Notes: generated from the sequence alone by a model not told the origin. 36,075 bases of DNA from Streptomyces globisporus (GCF_003501885.1 NZ_QWFA01000034.1:1-36075); one strand, 5' to 3'; positions 1 to 7,962 are shown, numbered from the stretch's first letter. Made by a program: numbers and translations.

Positions 1-584
1 GGGGCGGGGCCGTCGGCCTCGGTCACCGGGCCGGAACTCACGGCACCGGGAAGGCTGTCGGCGGGAACGAGCAGCGGAGCCGCGGCACCGGAGTTGACCA
101 TCAGCAGGGCGCCGGTCTCCACCAGCGACCCCGCCAGCTCCCGCGCGGACACGGTGTCATGGTGAAGTGCCGCGGACATGAACGCGTGGGTGGGCGAGGT
201 GAACAGGAGCACCACCGGCGCCCCGTCCCGCCCCGCGGCCAGGAGTGGCCCGCCGTCCGGCCCCCGTACGACGGTGACGTCCGCCTCCGCGAGTGCGGCC
301 AGCGCCTCGTCCACCGTGCCGTACCCCGTGGCGGCCCGTTGGGCGGCCGCGTCCACCGGATCGGTGGGCTCCGGCCAGCCGAGGACCCGGGCCGAGGGAC
401 GGTAGGCGGGGTTGGCTCGGTACTCGCCCACGCTCCCGCTCTCGTCCGACTGCCACTCCCCCAGCACGGCCCACTCCGGCGGCGTCCGCGCCTGCGTCCA
501 CTCCGGATCGACGATTCCGATCCAGTGGCCGGGCGCACGACGTGCGGCGTCCTTCACGGCTTCCGGCACGAGGGAGGCATCCAC
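1..584 (-). CDS. SseB-like protein, partial (3' end beyond the left edge)
   Basis: Reading leftwards from a GTG at 584 gives an uninterrupted frame to the window edge. It includes GHWIGIVDPEW, LGEWQSDESG, VVRGPDGGPLLAAG, VVLLFTSPTHAF and GALLMVNSGAAAPLLVPA. The segment VVLLFTSPTHAF followed by LLMVNSG..PLLVPA resembles the SseB N-terminal-type domain found in many small actinobacterial cytoplasmic proteins of unknown role. GTG 584 is the first plausible start after an in-frame stop at 639-641; the ribosome site is weak. Several out-of-phase open frames overlap it on both strands, but only this one has normal amino-acid composition. The C-terminus is missing, so length and any second domain cannot be judged. 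No function is proposed beyond the family likeness. Confidence 0.6.
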   Translation of the reverse strand, partial: MDASLVPEAVKDAARRAPGHWIGIVDPEWTQARTPPEWAVLGEWQSDESGSVGEYRANPAYRPSARVLGWPEPTDPVDAAAQRAATGYGTVDEALAALAEADVTVVRGPDGGPLLAAGRDGAPVVLLFTSPTHAFMSAALHHDTVSARELAGSLVETGALLMVNSGAAAPLLVPADSLPGAVSSGPVTEADGPA

Positions 585-835
585 CTGAACTCTTGGCTCC
601 GTACGAATCTTTGAGTGCCGAACGGCCTCAACAGGATGTCATACGAGCTCCGTTCGCGGGGTCCGGCACCGGGCCCGTATCAGCCTTCTGCCTGCCCGTT
701 TGCTGCCCGAGCACGGAACTTTCCGGTACAGGAAAGGCGCGGGATGACAAACCGACAGCGGCCTGTTGAGGCGAGTGTCCTCTCCCACTCCCGCGACGGG
801 CTACGTTGGGCTCGCCCCCGAGGAGGAGTCAGCAC

Positions 836-1924
836 ATGCCCCCCGAGCCCCCCGCCCCCGGCACCGAGTCCGCGGCGGCAGCCGCGGAGAAGTCCGGCGC
901 CACTTCCGCGCCTCCCACCACGGAGAAGGCCGGTCCCGCGTCCCCACAGTCAGCCGCCCCGGCCGAGGCGCAGGAGCCCCGGATCGAGGCCGCCGCGACG
1001 GCCGGCACCGAGGAGACCCCGACCGAGCCCGCCGCAAGGGCCGGTACCGAGAAGTCCCGGACCCCGGCCGAAGCCAAGGCCAAGGCCACAGCCACAGCCA
1101 CGGCCGAGGAATCCCCGAAGGCCACCGCCCCGTCCGGGCCCTCGTCCACGGCGCGGACCATCGAAGCACCCGAGGGCCGCACGGAGGGCATCGCCCTGGC
1201 CGCGGCCGTCGCCGCGAAGCCGGACACCAAGACGCTCACCGCCGCCGACAAGGGCCGCCCCCGCACCCCGGTCCTGGCGGGGGCCGCGTTCGTCGGCGCC
1301 GCCCTGGTCGCGATACCCGTGCTGCTGATGGGCAGCGCGAACGACGACGAGCCCCGACGCCCCACCACCACACCGGTCGCGGGGAGCGCCGACACGGTCC
1401 TCGACCCGGACTCGGCCCCTGCGGCCCTGGACGACTACGTGGCGGTGAAGCCCACGCCGTCCCCGACGGAGCAGAAGAGGACGGCCCCGCCGAAGGCCGC
1501 CCCCGCACCCGTGGCGCCTTCGCCCGCGCCCCGGACGAGCGCCCCCGCCGAGAAGCCGAAGGCCTCGCCGAAACCGAAGCCCAAGGCGGCCCCGAAGCCG
1601 AACTGGGGCACCCAGACGGTCTCCGCGACCAGCTCCATCGGGGTCGGCCAGTCCTGGGCCACCAACCGCATCCGCATGACGATGCAGCAGGACGGCAACC
1701 TCGTCGTCTACAACGAGCAGAACAAGCCGATCTGGGCCGCCATGACCTTCGGTGAGAACCACCGGGCGATCTTCCAGCCCGACGGCAATCTGGTCATCCA
1801 CAACGGCGACGACCGGGCCATCTGGGCTTCCAAGACGCATGACTTCGGCGGCGCCCAGATGGTGCTGAGGGCCGACGCGAAGGTGGTCATCGTGCATCAG
1901 GGCAAGGTGGTCTGGTCGACGTGA
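836..1924 (+). CDS. Membrane-anchored B-lectin (bulb-type mannose-binding lectin) protein
   Basis: A 362-residue protein starting at ATG 836, preceded by a strong GAGGAGGAG ribosome site at about 821-829. The first ~140 residues are Ala/Pro/Glu/Lys-rich and probably disordered. One hydrophobic helix follows (VLAGAAFVGAALVAIPVLL, about residues 145-165), then a Pro/Lys/Ala-rich stalk of about 75 residues. The last ~110 residues form a B-lectin domain: QQDGNLVVYN and QPDGNLVIHN are the QxDxNxVxY sugar-binding signature, while the third repeat (RADAKVVIVH) is degenerate. The layout suggests an inside N-terminus with a lectin head displayed outside. This fold binds mannose-type glycans in plants and occurs in bacterial secreted proteins and bacteriocins. 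No enzymatic domain is fused. Role (adhesion, wall glycan binding, antagonism) is inference. Confidence 0.85.
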   Translation: MPPEPPAPGTESAAAAAEKSGATSAPPTTEKAGPASPQSAAPAEAQEPRIEAAATAGTEETPTEPAARAGTEKSRTPAEAKAKATATATAEESPKATAPSGPSSTARTIEAPEGRTEGIALAAAVAAKPDTKTLTAADKGRPRTPVLAGAAFVGAALVAIPVLLMGSANDDEPRRPTTTPVAGSADTVLDPDSAPAALDDYVAVKPTPSPTEQKRTAPPKAAPAPVAPSPAPRTSAPAEKPKASPKPKPKAAPKPNWGTQTVSATSSIGVGQSWATNRIRMTMQQDGNLVVYNEQNKPIWAAMTFGENHRAIFQPDGNLVIHNGDDRAIWASKTHDFGGAQMVLRADAKVVIVHQGKVVWST

Positions 1925-1928
1925 CCCG

Positions 1929-1950
1929 CGGGGTGACCGCGGTCACCCCG
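1929..1950. terminator. Perfect 22-nt palindrome, probable bidirectional terminator
   Basis: CGGGGTGACCG immediately followed by its reverse complement CGGTCACCCCG, starting 5 bp after the lectin stop. It sits between the rightward lectin gene and leftward sequence. There is no T-run, as is usual for high-GC terminators. Confidence 0.55.
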
Positions 1951-1959
1951 CACCGGGGT

Positions 1960-2091
1960 TCACCTCAGGTCGATCACCCGGATGTCGTCGTGCTGGACCA
2001 CGCGTGTCGCGGGATCGCCCGCTTCCGTCGAGGAGGCGGGGCGGTACAGGCCCCACTTGATGTGGCCGAAGTCGGTCGGGGTTACGCGGCG
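1960..2091 (-). pseudogene. C-terminal remnant resembling a secreted polysaccharide lyase
   Basis: On the minus strand a short frame ends at 1960 and reads VTPTDFGHIKWGLYRP, then VVQHDDIRVIDLR and stop. The pattern of an aromatic/His-Ile-Lys-Trp-Gly strand followed by a Tyr-Arg loop and a closing HDDIRV strand resembles the C-terminal end of jelly-roll polysaccharide lyases (heparin-lyase-like/PL7/PL20 group), in which 'YHDDIRVG' endings are common. No start codon or upstream domain is present in frame; the frame is stopped about 40 codons upstream. I read it as the tail of a deleted gene. The family is tentative because so little remains. Confidence 0.35.
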
Positions 2092-2216
2092 TCGATCCGG
2101 TCGAACGCCCGGTGCACCGAGTCGAGTTGTGGCCCAACCTGATCATCCGGGCTTCCTGCGGCGGCACCGCACCCGTCGCGACGGGACGGTGAAGGCGGGC
2201 CGAGCGCGGGTGACGG

Positions 2217-2870
2217 TCACTGATCCCCCAGGAGGCCGGGCAGTCTGCGCATATCGTCGAAGACGACGGTGCTGGGGCCTTCGAGCCGGTCCGCGGGCGT
2301 CATTCCCCCGGCGTAGGCGAAGGCTCGCATACCCGCGGCCCGGGCTGCCTGGAGGCCGTACCGGCTGTCCTCGACCACGGCGCATGCCTCAGGCGCGATC
2401 CCCATCGTCCGCGCGGCGTGAAGGAACAGATCCGGGGCCGGTTTGCCGTGCTGGACCTCGGTGGCGCTGAAGATGCGGCCTTCGAAGCGTGGGAAGAGAC
2501 CCGTGATCCCCAGGGTGAAACGCATCTTGTCGTGGCTCCCGCTGGATGCCACACAGGTGGGGAGATGTGTGAGCGCATCAAGGGCGTCGACGATGCCCTC
2601 GACGGGGGTGAGTTCGGCGGCGAGCGCATCGTGGTAGAGAGGCTTGAACTCTTCCTCCCAGTCGGCCGGCAGACGGCGCCCGAGGTGGTCCTCTATTTGC
2701 CGCGTCATCGACCGGCTGGAGAGCCCCATGAACCGGTCGACGATCTCGGCTTCGGAGAGTTTCCATCCCAGCTCGGCCAGGACGAGCGCATCCACGCGCA
2801 CCGCGATGCGTTCGCTGTCGACAAGGACACCGTCGCAGTCGAATATGACGAGTTCAATGGGTTGGCCCAT
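2217..2870 (-). CDS. HAD-superfamily (subfamily IA) phosphatase
   Basis: A cytoplasmic HAD hydrolase of 217 residues if started at ATG 2870. An ATG at 2900 would add ten residues, but 2870 gives the usual short lead into motif I and has GCAGG just upstream. Motif I is FDCDGVLVDSE (nucleophile and acid/base Asp), motif II is the Ser in VASSG, motif III is the Lys in HGKPAPDLF, and motif IV is VVEDSRYGLQAA. A helical cap (about residues 20-85) places it with phosphoglycolate phosphatase and beta-phosphoglucomutase relatives. DSE after motif I and the GKPAPD loop favour sugar-phosphate phosphatases or mutases, but the substrate cannot be told from sequence. It appears monocistronic and complete. 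Confidence 0.9.
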   Translation of the reverse strand: MGQPIELVIFDCDGVLVDSERIAVRVDALVLAELGWKLSEAEIVDRFMGLSSRSMTRQIEDHLGRRLPADWEEEFKPLYHDALAAELTPVEGIVDALDALTHLPTCVASSGSHDKMRFTLGITGLFPRFEGRIFSATEVQHGKPAPDLFLHAARTMGIAPEACAVVEDSRYGLQAARAAGMRAFAYAGGMTPADRLEGPSTVVFDDMRRLPGLLGDQ

Positions 2871-2932
2871 GCCTGCAGGATAGGCGGGCCGCCCCATCAC
2901 ACGAAGCGGACGTTCTGCCGCCCGGCCGGTGG

Positions 2933-3391
2933 TCAGCTCCCGTCCGGGTACAGGCCGAGGCCACGATGCTGCGGGATCAACCAGGCTTCCGCAGCCGGGG
3001 CGAGATCGACGACCAGGCGCTCCCCCACACCGGAGGCGGTGAAGGCGTCCGGAGAGAGGTAGCCGAGGCCGCGCAGCTCACCGATCGCTGTACGGAAGGC
3101 CTCACGGCCCTCGGCAGCCAGACGCTCCTCGCGGGTGAGGGAGACCAGTTCGCTGATCGTGGGCTCCTGCCCAGGTGCGTAGCCGACGGCAAGTTCAGCC
3201 AGGATCCCCCGGGCACGCCACGTCAGACGCATGTCCCGCATCGCCCGCGCGAGGAGGGAGGTGTCATGGGCGGGCGGGGCAGGAGGTACGGGCCACCGTG
3301 GGGGACGAGTGTCGGGGGTGCTCAGGCAAGTGGGGTCCTTCGGTGAGGCTGATTGCCGAACGGGGCTGAGCGGCGGGATGGTGTCCAGCAA
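2933..3391 (-). CDS. Small winged-helix/HTH-type protein
   Basis: A 152-residue frame. The conserved-looking core is DTSLLARAMRDMRLTWRARG, then ISELVSLTREERLAAEGREAF and AIGELRGLGYLS, which matches small helix-turn-helix proteins common in Streptomyces genomes and integrative elements (a recognition-helix region followed by a wing-like 'LRGLGYL'). The first ~40 residues are Pro-rich and poorly supported. The frame opens at a TTG (3391) with no good ribosome site, and an internal ATG at 3241 would already lie inside the core, so the start is uncertain. A 21-codon peptide frame ends 14 nt upstream. DNA binding is inferred from the fold, and the target is unknown. Confidence 0.6.
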   Translation of the reverse strand: MLDTIPPLSPVRQSASPKDPTCLSTPDTRPPRWPVPPAPPAHDTSLLARAMRDMRLTWRARGILAELAVGYAPGQEPTISELVSLTREERLAAEGREAFRTAIGELRGLGYLSPDAFTASGVGERLVVDLAPAAEAWLIPQHRGLGLYPDGS

Positions 3392-3404
3392 CTGACGGTG
3401 TGGA

Positions 3405-3470
3405 TCACTGTCCGGGAAAACTCAACCTCACCTGACGGTCCGGGTTGTCCCGTTTCGCATCCACCAACAT
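3405..3470 (-). other. Short conserved peptide frame (copy A of a dispersed repeat)
   Basis: A 21-codon frame starting ATG-TTG-GTG and reading MLVDAKRDNPDRQVRLSF, then PGQ and stop. A second copy with 30 of 37 identical bases over its best stretch lies at 16989-17053 and encodes LVDTNRVNPDHRVRLSFLG. Many of the base differences are synonymous, which suggests a formerly or currently translated sequence. It lies directly upstream of the HTH gene and downstream of an IS5 fragment end. Function unknown. Confidence 0.4.
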
Positions 3471-3491
3471 CCTTTAGAGCTCGTAACAGGA

Positions 3492-3796
3492 TCATGTGTG
3501 GGTCTTCTTGAGGCGTCTCCAGCAGATCAGGCTGCAGGCCAGGGAGACGAAGGCGCCGTGGAGTTCGGTGAGGCGTTCCCAGCGGACGGCGAGCCGCTTG
3601 AAGTGGTGGAGCAAGGCGAAGGTCTGCTCGACGACGTAGCGGAGCTTGCCCATTCCTTTGATGTTCGGGCAGCCCTTGCGCGAGATGACCGGCAGGATCC
3701 GTCGCTTGCGTAGCGCGTGCCGGTTCGGGTTGGAGTCGTAGCCCTTGTCGCCGAGCAGGGCGTCGGGCCGACGGCGGGGCCGCCGGATAGATGAGC
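3492..3796 (-). pseudogene. 3' fragment of an IS5-family transposase
   Basis: The last ~100 codons of a DDE transposase: RRPRRRPDALLGDKGYDS, then NIKGMGKLRYVVEQTFALLHHFKRLAV and LTELHGAFVSLACSLICWRRL before the stop at 3492. DKGYDS and the RYVVEQTFALL..FKRL block (catalytic Glu region) are typical of IS5-family enzymes. Upstream of about 3796 the frame runs on only as the antisense of the Mur ligase region, so the N-terminal two-thirds is gone. The element end is probably near 3476-3492. It is non-functional as it stands and marks a recombination or insertion scar next to the HTH gene. Confidence 0.75.
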
Positions 3797-4343
3797 AGCC
3801 AAATTGATCGCCTGCCACGTTCCTGCCGTCAGAGGTCACTTCTTTGCTGCCGCACCGGGTAGTTCCAAGATCACCGGCAGAGCCGCCTGCCACCCCCCGG
3901 CCGGCGCGGAACGGGGCCCGTTCCTTCCACCCCGTACACTCGGCCCATGGGACACAGCGCCGAGCCGAATCAGTGCCCGCACCGGGCCTGCTCCGCGCTG
4001 CCCCCGGTCGCCGCCTCGGTGGCTGTGCCCCCGGCGCCCGCCGACGCGGCGCCCGGAACGGGCCGTACCGCACTGCACGGCCACGGCTAGCGATCTTCGC
4101 GCCCGTTCCCGGCAGCGGCATCCGGCGTTCCACGTCCCCGGCGTGACCGCCTGCCCCGCCACACACACCGACACCACATCTCCGGCGCGCCGAGCGCCGG
4201 AGCCCTCGTCGCGTCCGGCGTCCGCCGGAGGCGTGCGTTCCACGATCGGCTCCACAGCAGCACGCGGCCCACGGCACACCCGCCCGTGCCGCTTCCCGGC
4301 TACGGCGCACCACCCGGCCGACGCCGCACTCGAAGGGATCATC
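3797..4343 (+). other. Region upstream of the Mur ligase with a possible leaderless small ORF
   Basis: No conserved gene is recognised in these 547 bases. One candidate is a 47-codon frame from ATG 3947 to TAG 4090 (begins MGHSAEPNQCPHRACSAL). A TACACT hexamer at 3935-3940 lies 6 nt before the ATG, the spacing expected of a leaderless Streptomyces transcript. Codon use is compatible with coding, but no homologue is recognised. The rest is GC-rich with no clear repeat. Confidence 0.25.
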
Positions 4344-5819
4344 GTGAAGCTGAGCGACCTCATGGCCGGACAGGAGCACCATGCACTGCGGGGCACCCCC
4401 GACCGCACGGACGTCACCGCCGGCGTAACGATCGACGCGGACCGGGTCACCCCCGGCTCCGTCTTCGCCGCTGTGCCCGGCCATGCCGCCGGCGGCCCGC
4501 ACGCCGTCGCCCCGGCCGTCGCACGCGGCGCGGTCGCCGTACTCGTCGACGACCAGGCGCCTCCCCTGCCCGCGGCAATGGGCGACGTGTGCGCCGTACG
4601 CGTCCCTGATGTCCGCAAGGCCACCGCCATGGTGGCATCGCGCTACTTCGGCGAACCGGGCCGGGCGATGGACCTGATCGCCATCACCGGGACCAACGGA
4701 AAGACATCCGTCTCGTACATGACCGAGTCGGTGCTGCGGCTCGCCGAGCAGGCCCGGGTCGGAGTGATCGGCACCGCGGGCAGCCGGATCGGGGACGAGG
4801 TCATCCCGATGCCGCCATCGGTGCTCAGTACTCCGGAATCGCCCGATCTCCAGTACCTGTTGGGCCACATGCGCGACCGGGGGTGCGGAAGCGTCGTCCT
4901 GGAGGCCACGTCGATGGGGCTGCTGACGCACCGCCTGGACCGGACGTTCATCGACGTCGGCGTCTTCACCAACCTGACCCAGGACCACCTCGACGACCAC
5001 GGCACCATGGAGAACTACCGGGACGCCAAACTCCGCCTCTTCCAGGGCCTGTGCCGACGCGCCGTGGTCAACGCCGACGACCCGGTGGGTGCCGGGATCC
5101 GGAAGCTGATGCCCGGCGCGGTGACCACGTACGCGCTGGACGGCGACGCGGACTACCGCGCGAGCGACCTCACCGTGGACGCCTCGGGCTCCCGGTTCAC
5201 CCTGCACCACGACGGTCGCAAGTATCCGGCGGCCATCCCGTCGCCGGGCCGGTTCTCCGTCTCCAACGCGCTGGCCACGGTGGCCGCGTGCCACCTCTTG
5301 GGCCACGGTCTGGCCGGGCTGGTGGACGCGCTGGAGCGGATGCCGCAGATCCCTGGCCGCTTCGAGCGCCTCCAGATCCCCGGGGATACCTCGGTGATCG
5401 TGGACTACGCCCACTCGCCGGACTCCCTCGACAAGGTCCTCACCACCATCCGGGGCTTCGCCCGGGGCCGGGTCATCACCGTGTTCGGCTGTGGCGGCGA
5501 CCGCGACACCACCAAGCGCGCCGAGATGGGCGCGATCGCGGGCACCCACTCCGACCTGTGCGTTCTCACCTCCGACAACCCCCGATACGAAGACCCCGAG
5601 GGCATCCTCGACCAGATCGCGAAGGGCATCATGTCGACCGGGACGCCGTTCGAGCGGCTGACCGACCGCCGCTCGGCCATCGCCGCCGCGCTGGCGGAGG
5701 CGGGGCCGGACGACATCGTGCTCATCGCGGGCAAGGGCAGCGAACCTCACCAGAGCATCCGGGGCGAGCTGCTTCCCTTCGGCGACATGGCCACCGTGCG
5801 TGAGCTGATCGGCACCTGA
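4344..5819 (+). CDS. murE: MurE-type Mur ligase (UDP-MurNAc-dipeptide:diamino acid ligase paralogue)
   Basis: A cytoplasmic ATP-dependent ligase of 491 residues started at GTG 4344, with GAAGGGATC just upstream; the longer open frame to the left lacks normal composition. The order is that of MurE: N-terminal UDP-binding domain (GVTIDADRVTPGSVFAAVPG), P-loop ITGTNGKTS at about residue 113, STPESPDLQ, EATSMGL, NLTQDHLDDHGTMENY with the Lys expected to be carbamylated at YRDAKLRLF, then DYAHSPDSL, FGCGGDRD, and SDNPRYEDP at about 410, the DNPR diaminopimelate-recognition motif. All key residues are present. The family adds a diamino acid to UDP-MurNAc-L-Ala-D-Glu. It lies outside any dcw cluster (no murF, mraY or ftsI nearby), so it is probably a second copy. 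The specialised role is unknown. Confidence 0.85.
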   Translation: MKLSDLMAGQEHHALRGTPDRTDVTAGVTIDADRVTPGSVFAAVPGHAAGGPHAVAPAVARGAVAVLVDDQAPPLPAAMGDVCAVRVPDVRKATAMVASRYFGEPGRAMDLIAITGTNGKTSVSYMTESVLRLAEQARVGVIGTAGSRIGDEVIPMPPSVLSTPESPDLQYLLGHMRDRGCGSVVLEATSMGLLTHRLDRTFIDVGVFTNLTQDHLDDHGTMENYRDAKLRLFQGLCRRAVVNADDPVGAGIRKLMPGAVTTYALDGDADYRASDLTVDASGSRFTLHHDGRKYPAAIPSPGRFSVSNALATVAACHLLGHGLAGLVDALERMPQIPGRFERLQIPGDTSVIVDYAHSPDSLDKVLTTIRGFARGRVITVFGCGGDRDTTKRAEMGAIAGTHSDLCVLTSDNPRYEDPEGILDQIAKGIMSTGTPFERLTDRRSAIAAALAEAGPDDIVLIAGKGSEPHQSIRGELLPFGDMATVRELIGT

Positions 5820-6002
5820 CTTGATCTTCAACGTACGTCGTCGAACGCTGCGTCGTACTCGATCACTCGGTTCGGTATCCGCCGTACACGGAAGCGGCCT
5901 TCGTCCGAACATGTGCTCCGACCAAGGAACACACGCGTCCAGCACGAACGCCGTGAGGATGAGTCCGCTGCATCGCGACGCCCGACGAGAGCCGCTGGCG
6001 GA

Positions 6003-6800
6003 AGGTCACGCTCCCGGGGTGAGTTGCACTCGTGTCTCACCGCTCGTTCGGATGCGTTGTTCGAGCTGGCCGAAGCGGACTTGTGTGGTGACGGGCCGGT
6101 GAGGTCGCCGGCCGAGCTACCGCTGGTGGGCGGACACCACCGCGGTCACGGAGGGCTCTACGCCGCCCTCGCCCAGGGCTGTATCGCCGCGGATGGACCG
6201 GGCCCTGTCATCGGTGCCGCCGCCCCGGGCGTCCGACGACCGGCCGGTCCTGGCCGTCGACACCTGCCGACTGCGGCCCGACGCCCACACCTCACCGGAG
6301 CGGATCCTGTGTCACACCTACGGCCGGGGCAATGGACCAGCACGTTCCTATTCCCGGACGGCCGTACTCGACCGTCCGCGCGCTGGAGCCGGGGCGCAGC
6401 TCGTGGACGCCCCGCTGGACGCGTCACGCCTCGCCCCGGGGGGCGACACCGCCGCCGTTATTGCCCGACAGCTGCGCGGCCTGATCGAGCAGCTGACCAC
6501 CACAGCCCAGTGGCAGGCAGGTGGCCCGGACGTCCTGGTCATCGCGGACGCCGGATACGACGCACCGTGCCTGGCCTACCTCCTGCGGGACCTGCCGGTG
6601 CAGGTGCTGGCCCGGATGTGCTCGGACCGTGTCCTGTGCAGGCCGGCCCCGCCACACAGGTTGACTACCACGCCAGGTGTGGTGGTGGTTGGGCAAGACG
6701 GGGGCGGGTGCCGGGCATCTTGCTCGTCCCGAGCCCTACGGCGACCTGGCCGCCCGGCTCGTACGGTGCTGTGCGCCAGGTGCGCGTGTGCAGGCCGAAT
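6003..6800 (+). pseudogene. Multiply frameshifted transposase (NF041680-like family)
   Basis: Segments of one transposase occur in changing frames. One runs ELHSCLTARSDALFELAEAD to about 6190. VLAVDTCRLRPDAHTSPER and ILCHTYGRG follow in a second frame (6193 onward). HVPIPGRPYSTVRALEPGRS is in a third frame near 6340-6410. The second frame then resumes with APLDASRLAPGGDTAAVIARQ and VLVIADAGYDAPCLAYLL, then LARMCSDRVLCRP to about 6655. The order and spacing match a recurring Streptomyces DDE transposase (an IS701-like group sometimes annotated NF041680). Further 3' the similarity fades. At least two indels are needed, so it is dead. No clear terminal repeats were found. Confidence 0.7.
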
Positions 6801-7072
6801 CGACGCGGAGACAAGCCGACTCGTCTCTCCTCTGAACAGGCGGTCGCAGGGGAAGAGGGCCTGACTGCCCTGCCGCTGCCGGCAGTTTCCCGTCCTCGAC
6901 GAGGCCTCAGCGCCGTCGTCGAAGCCTCACCCCACAGGAGAGCAGCAGGGTCTGGCCGGCGCATATGATCGGCCTCACGCCGAAGCACGATGCGTTTTCG
7001 GCCTGGGCCATGGGCGAATTCAGCTACTCCGACCACTGAACCGCTGCCCCGCCGGGGATCTCCGTACGCGGT

Positions 7073-7106
7073 GGGGGTCCGGCCGGAACACTCCGGCCGG
7101 ACCCCC
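7073..7106. terminator. Strong hairpin terminator of the cold-shock gene group
   Basis: A 15-bp perfect stem GGGGGTCCGGCCGGA with loop ACAC and the complementary arm ending at 7106. It lies about 40 bp beyond the stop of the SCO5918-family gene and is the most stable hairpin in the window. It can act in both directions. Confidence 0.8.
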
Positions 7107-7144
7107 ATCCATGTTCTGGCCGACAGCACTCGTCTGCCTGCTCG

Positions 7145-7456
7145 TCAGGCAGGCAGAGGTGCGCCGAGCATCGCGGATGCCTGCTCCACCGACGTGGGAA
7201 CCCGTGTGGGGACAGGGGCAGGGACCAGGCTGCGGCAGGTAAAGCCGAGCTGGGTCATGGCCCGTAGAACCTCGCCGGCACTGAAGTCGCGGCGGTCCTG
7301 ACGTGTGATGACCTGTCCGACCTGCTTGACGGGGTAGGTGCGTCGGCCGATGATCACCGATTCGCCGGCGGCGTGCTCGGGCTTGATGCCCTTCATCGAT
7401 TCCAGGACGCCGCTCCTGGTCAGGTCGAACGGGAAGCGGGCGATGACGAAGCGCAT
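7145..7456 (-). CDS. SCO5918-family protein
   Basis: A 103-residue soluble protein beginning MRFVIARFPFDLTRSGVLES, then MKGIKPE, GESVIIGRRTYPVKQVGQVI, TRQDRRDFSAGEVLRAMTQL and GFTCR. This closely matches the Streptomyces family named after SCO5918, known to me only as a conserved protein encoded beside DEAD-box helicase and cold-shock genes. Its last ~25 residues are Pro/Val-rich and probably variable. It is the last gene of the leftward group, 55 bp after the CBS gene and before the terminator at 7073-7106. The ATG at 7456 is preceded only by GTGAGGC. A role in RNA handling at low temperature is inferred from position only. Confidence 0.8.
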   Translation of the reverse strand: MRFVIARFPFDLTRSGVLESMKGIKPEHAAGESVIIGRRTYPVKQVGQVITRQDRRDFSAGEVLRAMTQLGFTCRSLVPAPVPTRVPTSVEQASAMLGAPLPA

Positions 7457-7511
7457 GCTGCCTCACAAGGGGAGAAACGACGATGGAGTGGTTCCGCTGC
7501 GCTGGGACAGC

Positions 7512-7916
7512 TCAGCGGGCCAGAGCGAACACGCCCAGGGCACTGCCGTGTTCGTCGATCACAGGCAGGGCGTCGACGTCACTGTGGCGCATCATGTGCC
7601 CGGCTTCGGCCATGGTGGCCCACGGTGATGTGAAGGGTCCTCGGTCGCGGAAGATGTCCCGCAGCCGGACCCTGTCCGAGTACGCCGGACTCTCGCGGAA
7701 TGCTGTGAGCCGGGCGTGCGTGATGAGTCCGATGCACAGACTGCTGTCGTCGCAGACCAGCAGATGTCCGGTACGGGCACTGGCCATGACGGACAGGGCC
7801 ACCTCAACGGTCATGTCGTCGTACACCTGGAGGCCGGCGGTGTCCATGACCTCGGCCACCGTCCTGCCTACGGCTGTGGCCTTGGTTGAGCGGGGCTGCA
7901 TCTGAACGAGCGTCAA
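7512..7916 (-). CDS. CBS-domain protein (two CBS motifs)
   Basis: A 134-residue protein if started at TTG 7916, which lies 6 nt after a perfect AGGAGG; other possible starts are GTG 7955 and ATG 7901. Two CBS repeats are visible: VGRTVAEVMDTAGLQVYDD to GHLLVCDDSSLCIGLITHAR, and LRDIFRDRGPFTSPWATMAE to DALPVIDEHGSALGVFALAR. A CBS pair usually binds adenine nucleotides and acts as an energy sensor. No catalytic domain is attached. It lies between the DEAD-box helicase (46 bp) and the SCO5918-family gene (55 bp), so it is probably co-transcribed with the cold-shock group. The ligand is unknown. Confidence 0.85.
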   Translation of the reverse strand: MTLVQMQPRSTKATAVGRTVAEVMDTAGLQVYDDMTVEVALSVMASARTGHLLVCDDSSLCIGLITHARLTAFRESPAYSDRVRLRDIFRDRGPFTSPWATMAEAGHMMRHSDVDALPVIDEHGSALGVFALAR

Positions 7917-7962
7917 TAGGTGCCTCCTGCACAAGTGGGTCAGCTTCCGGATCACGGAGTTC

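Noticed and set aside
766..1755. A 329-codon plus-strand frame overlapping the lectin gene
   Set aside because: Arg/Gly/His-rich out-of-frame reading of the lectin gene, which has its own strong ribosome site.
3492..5945. An 817-codon open frame on the minus strand
   Set aside because: Only its last ~100 codons are a transposase fragment. The rest is antisense of the Mur ligase gene and has no family character.
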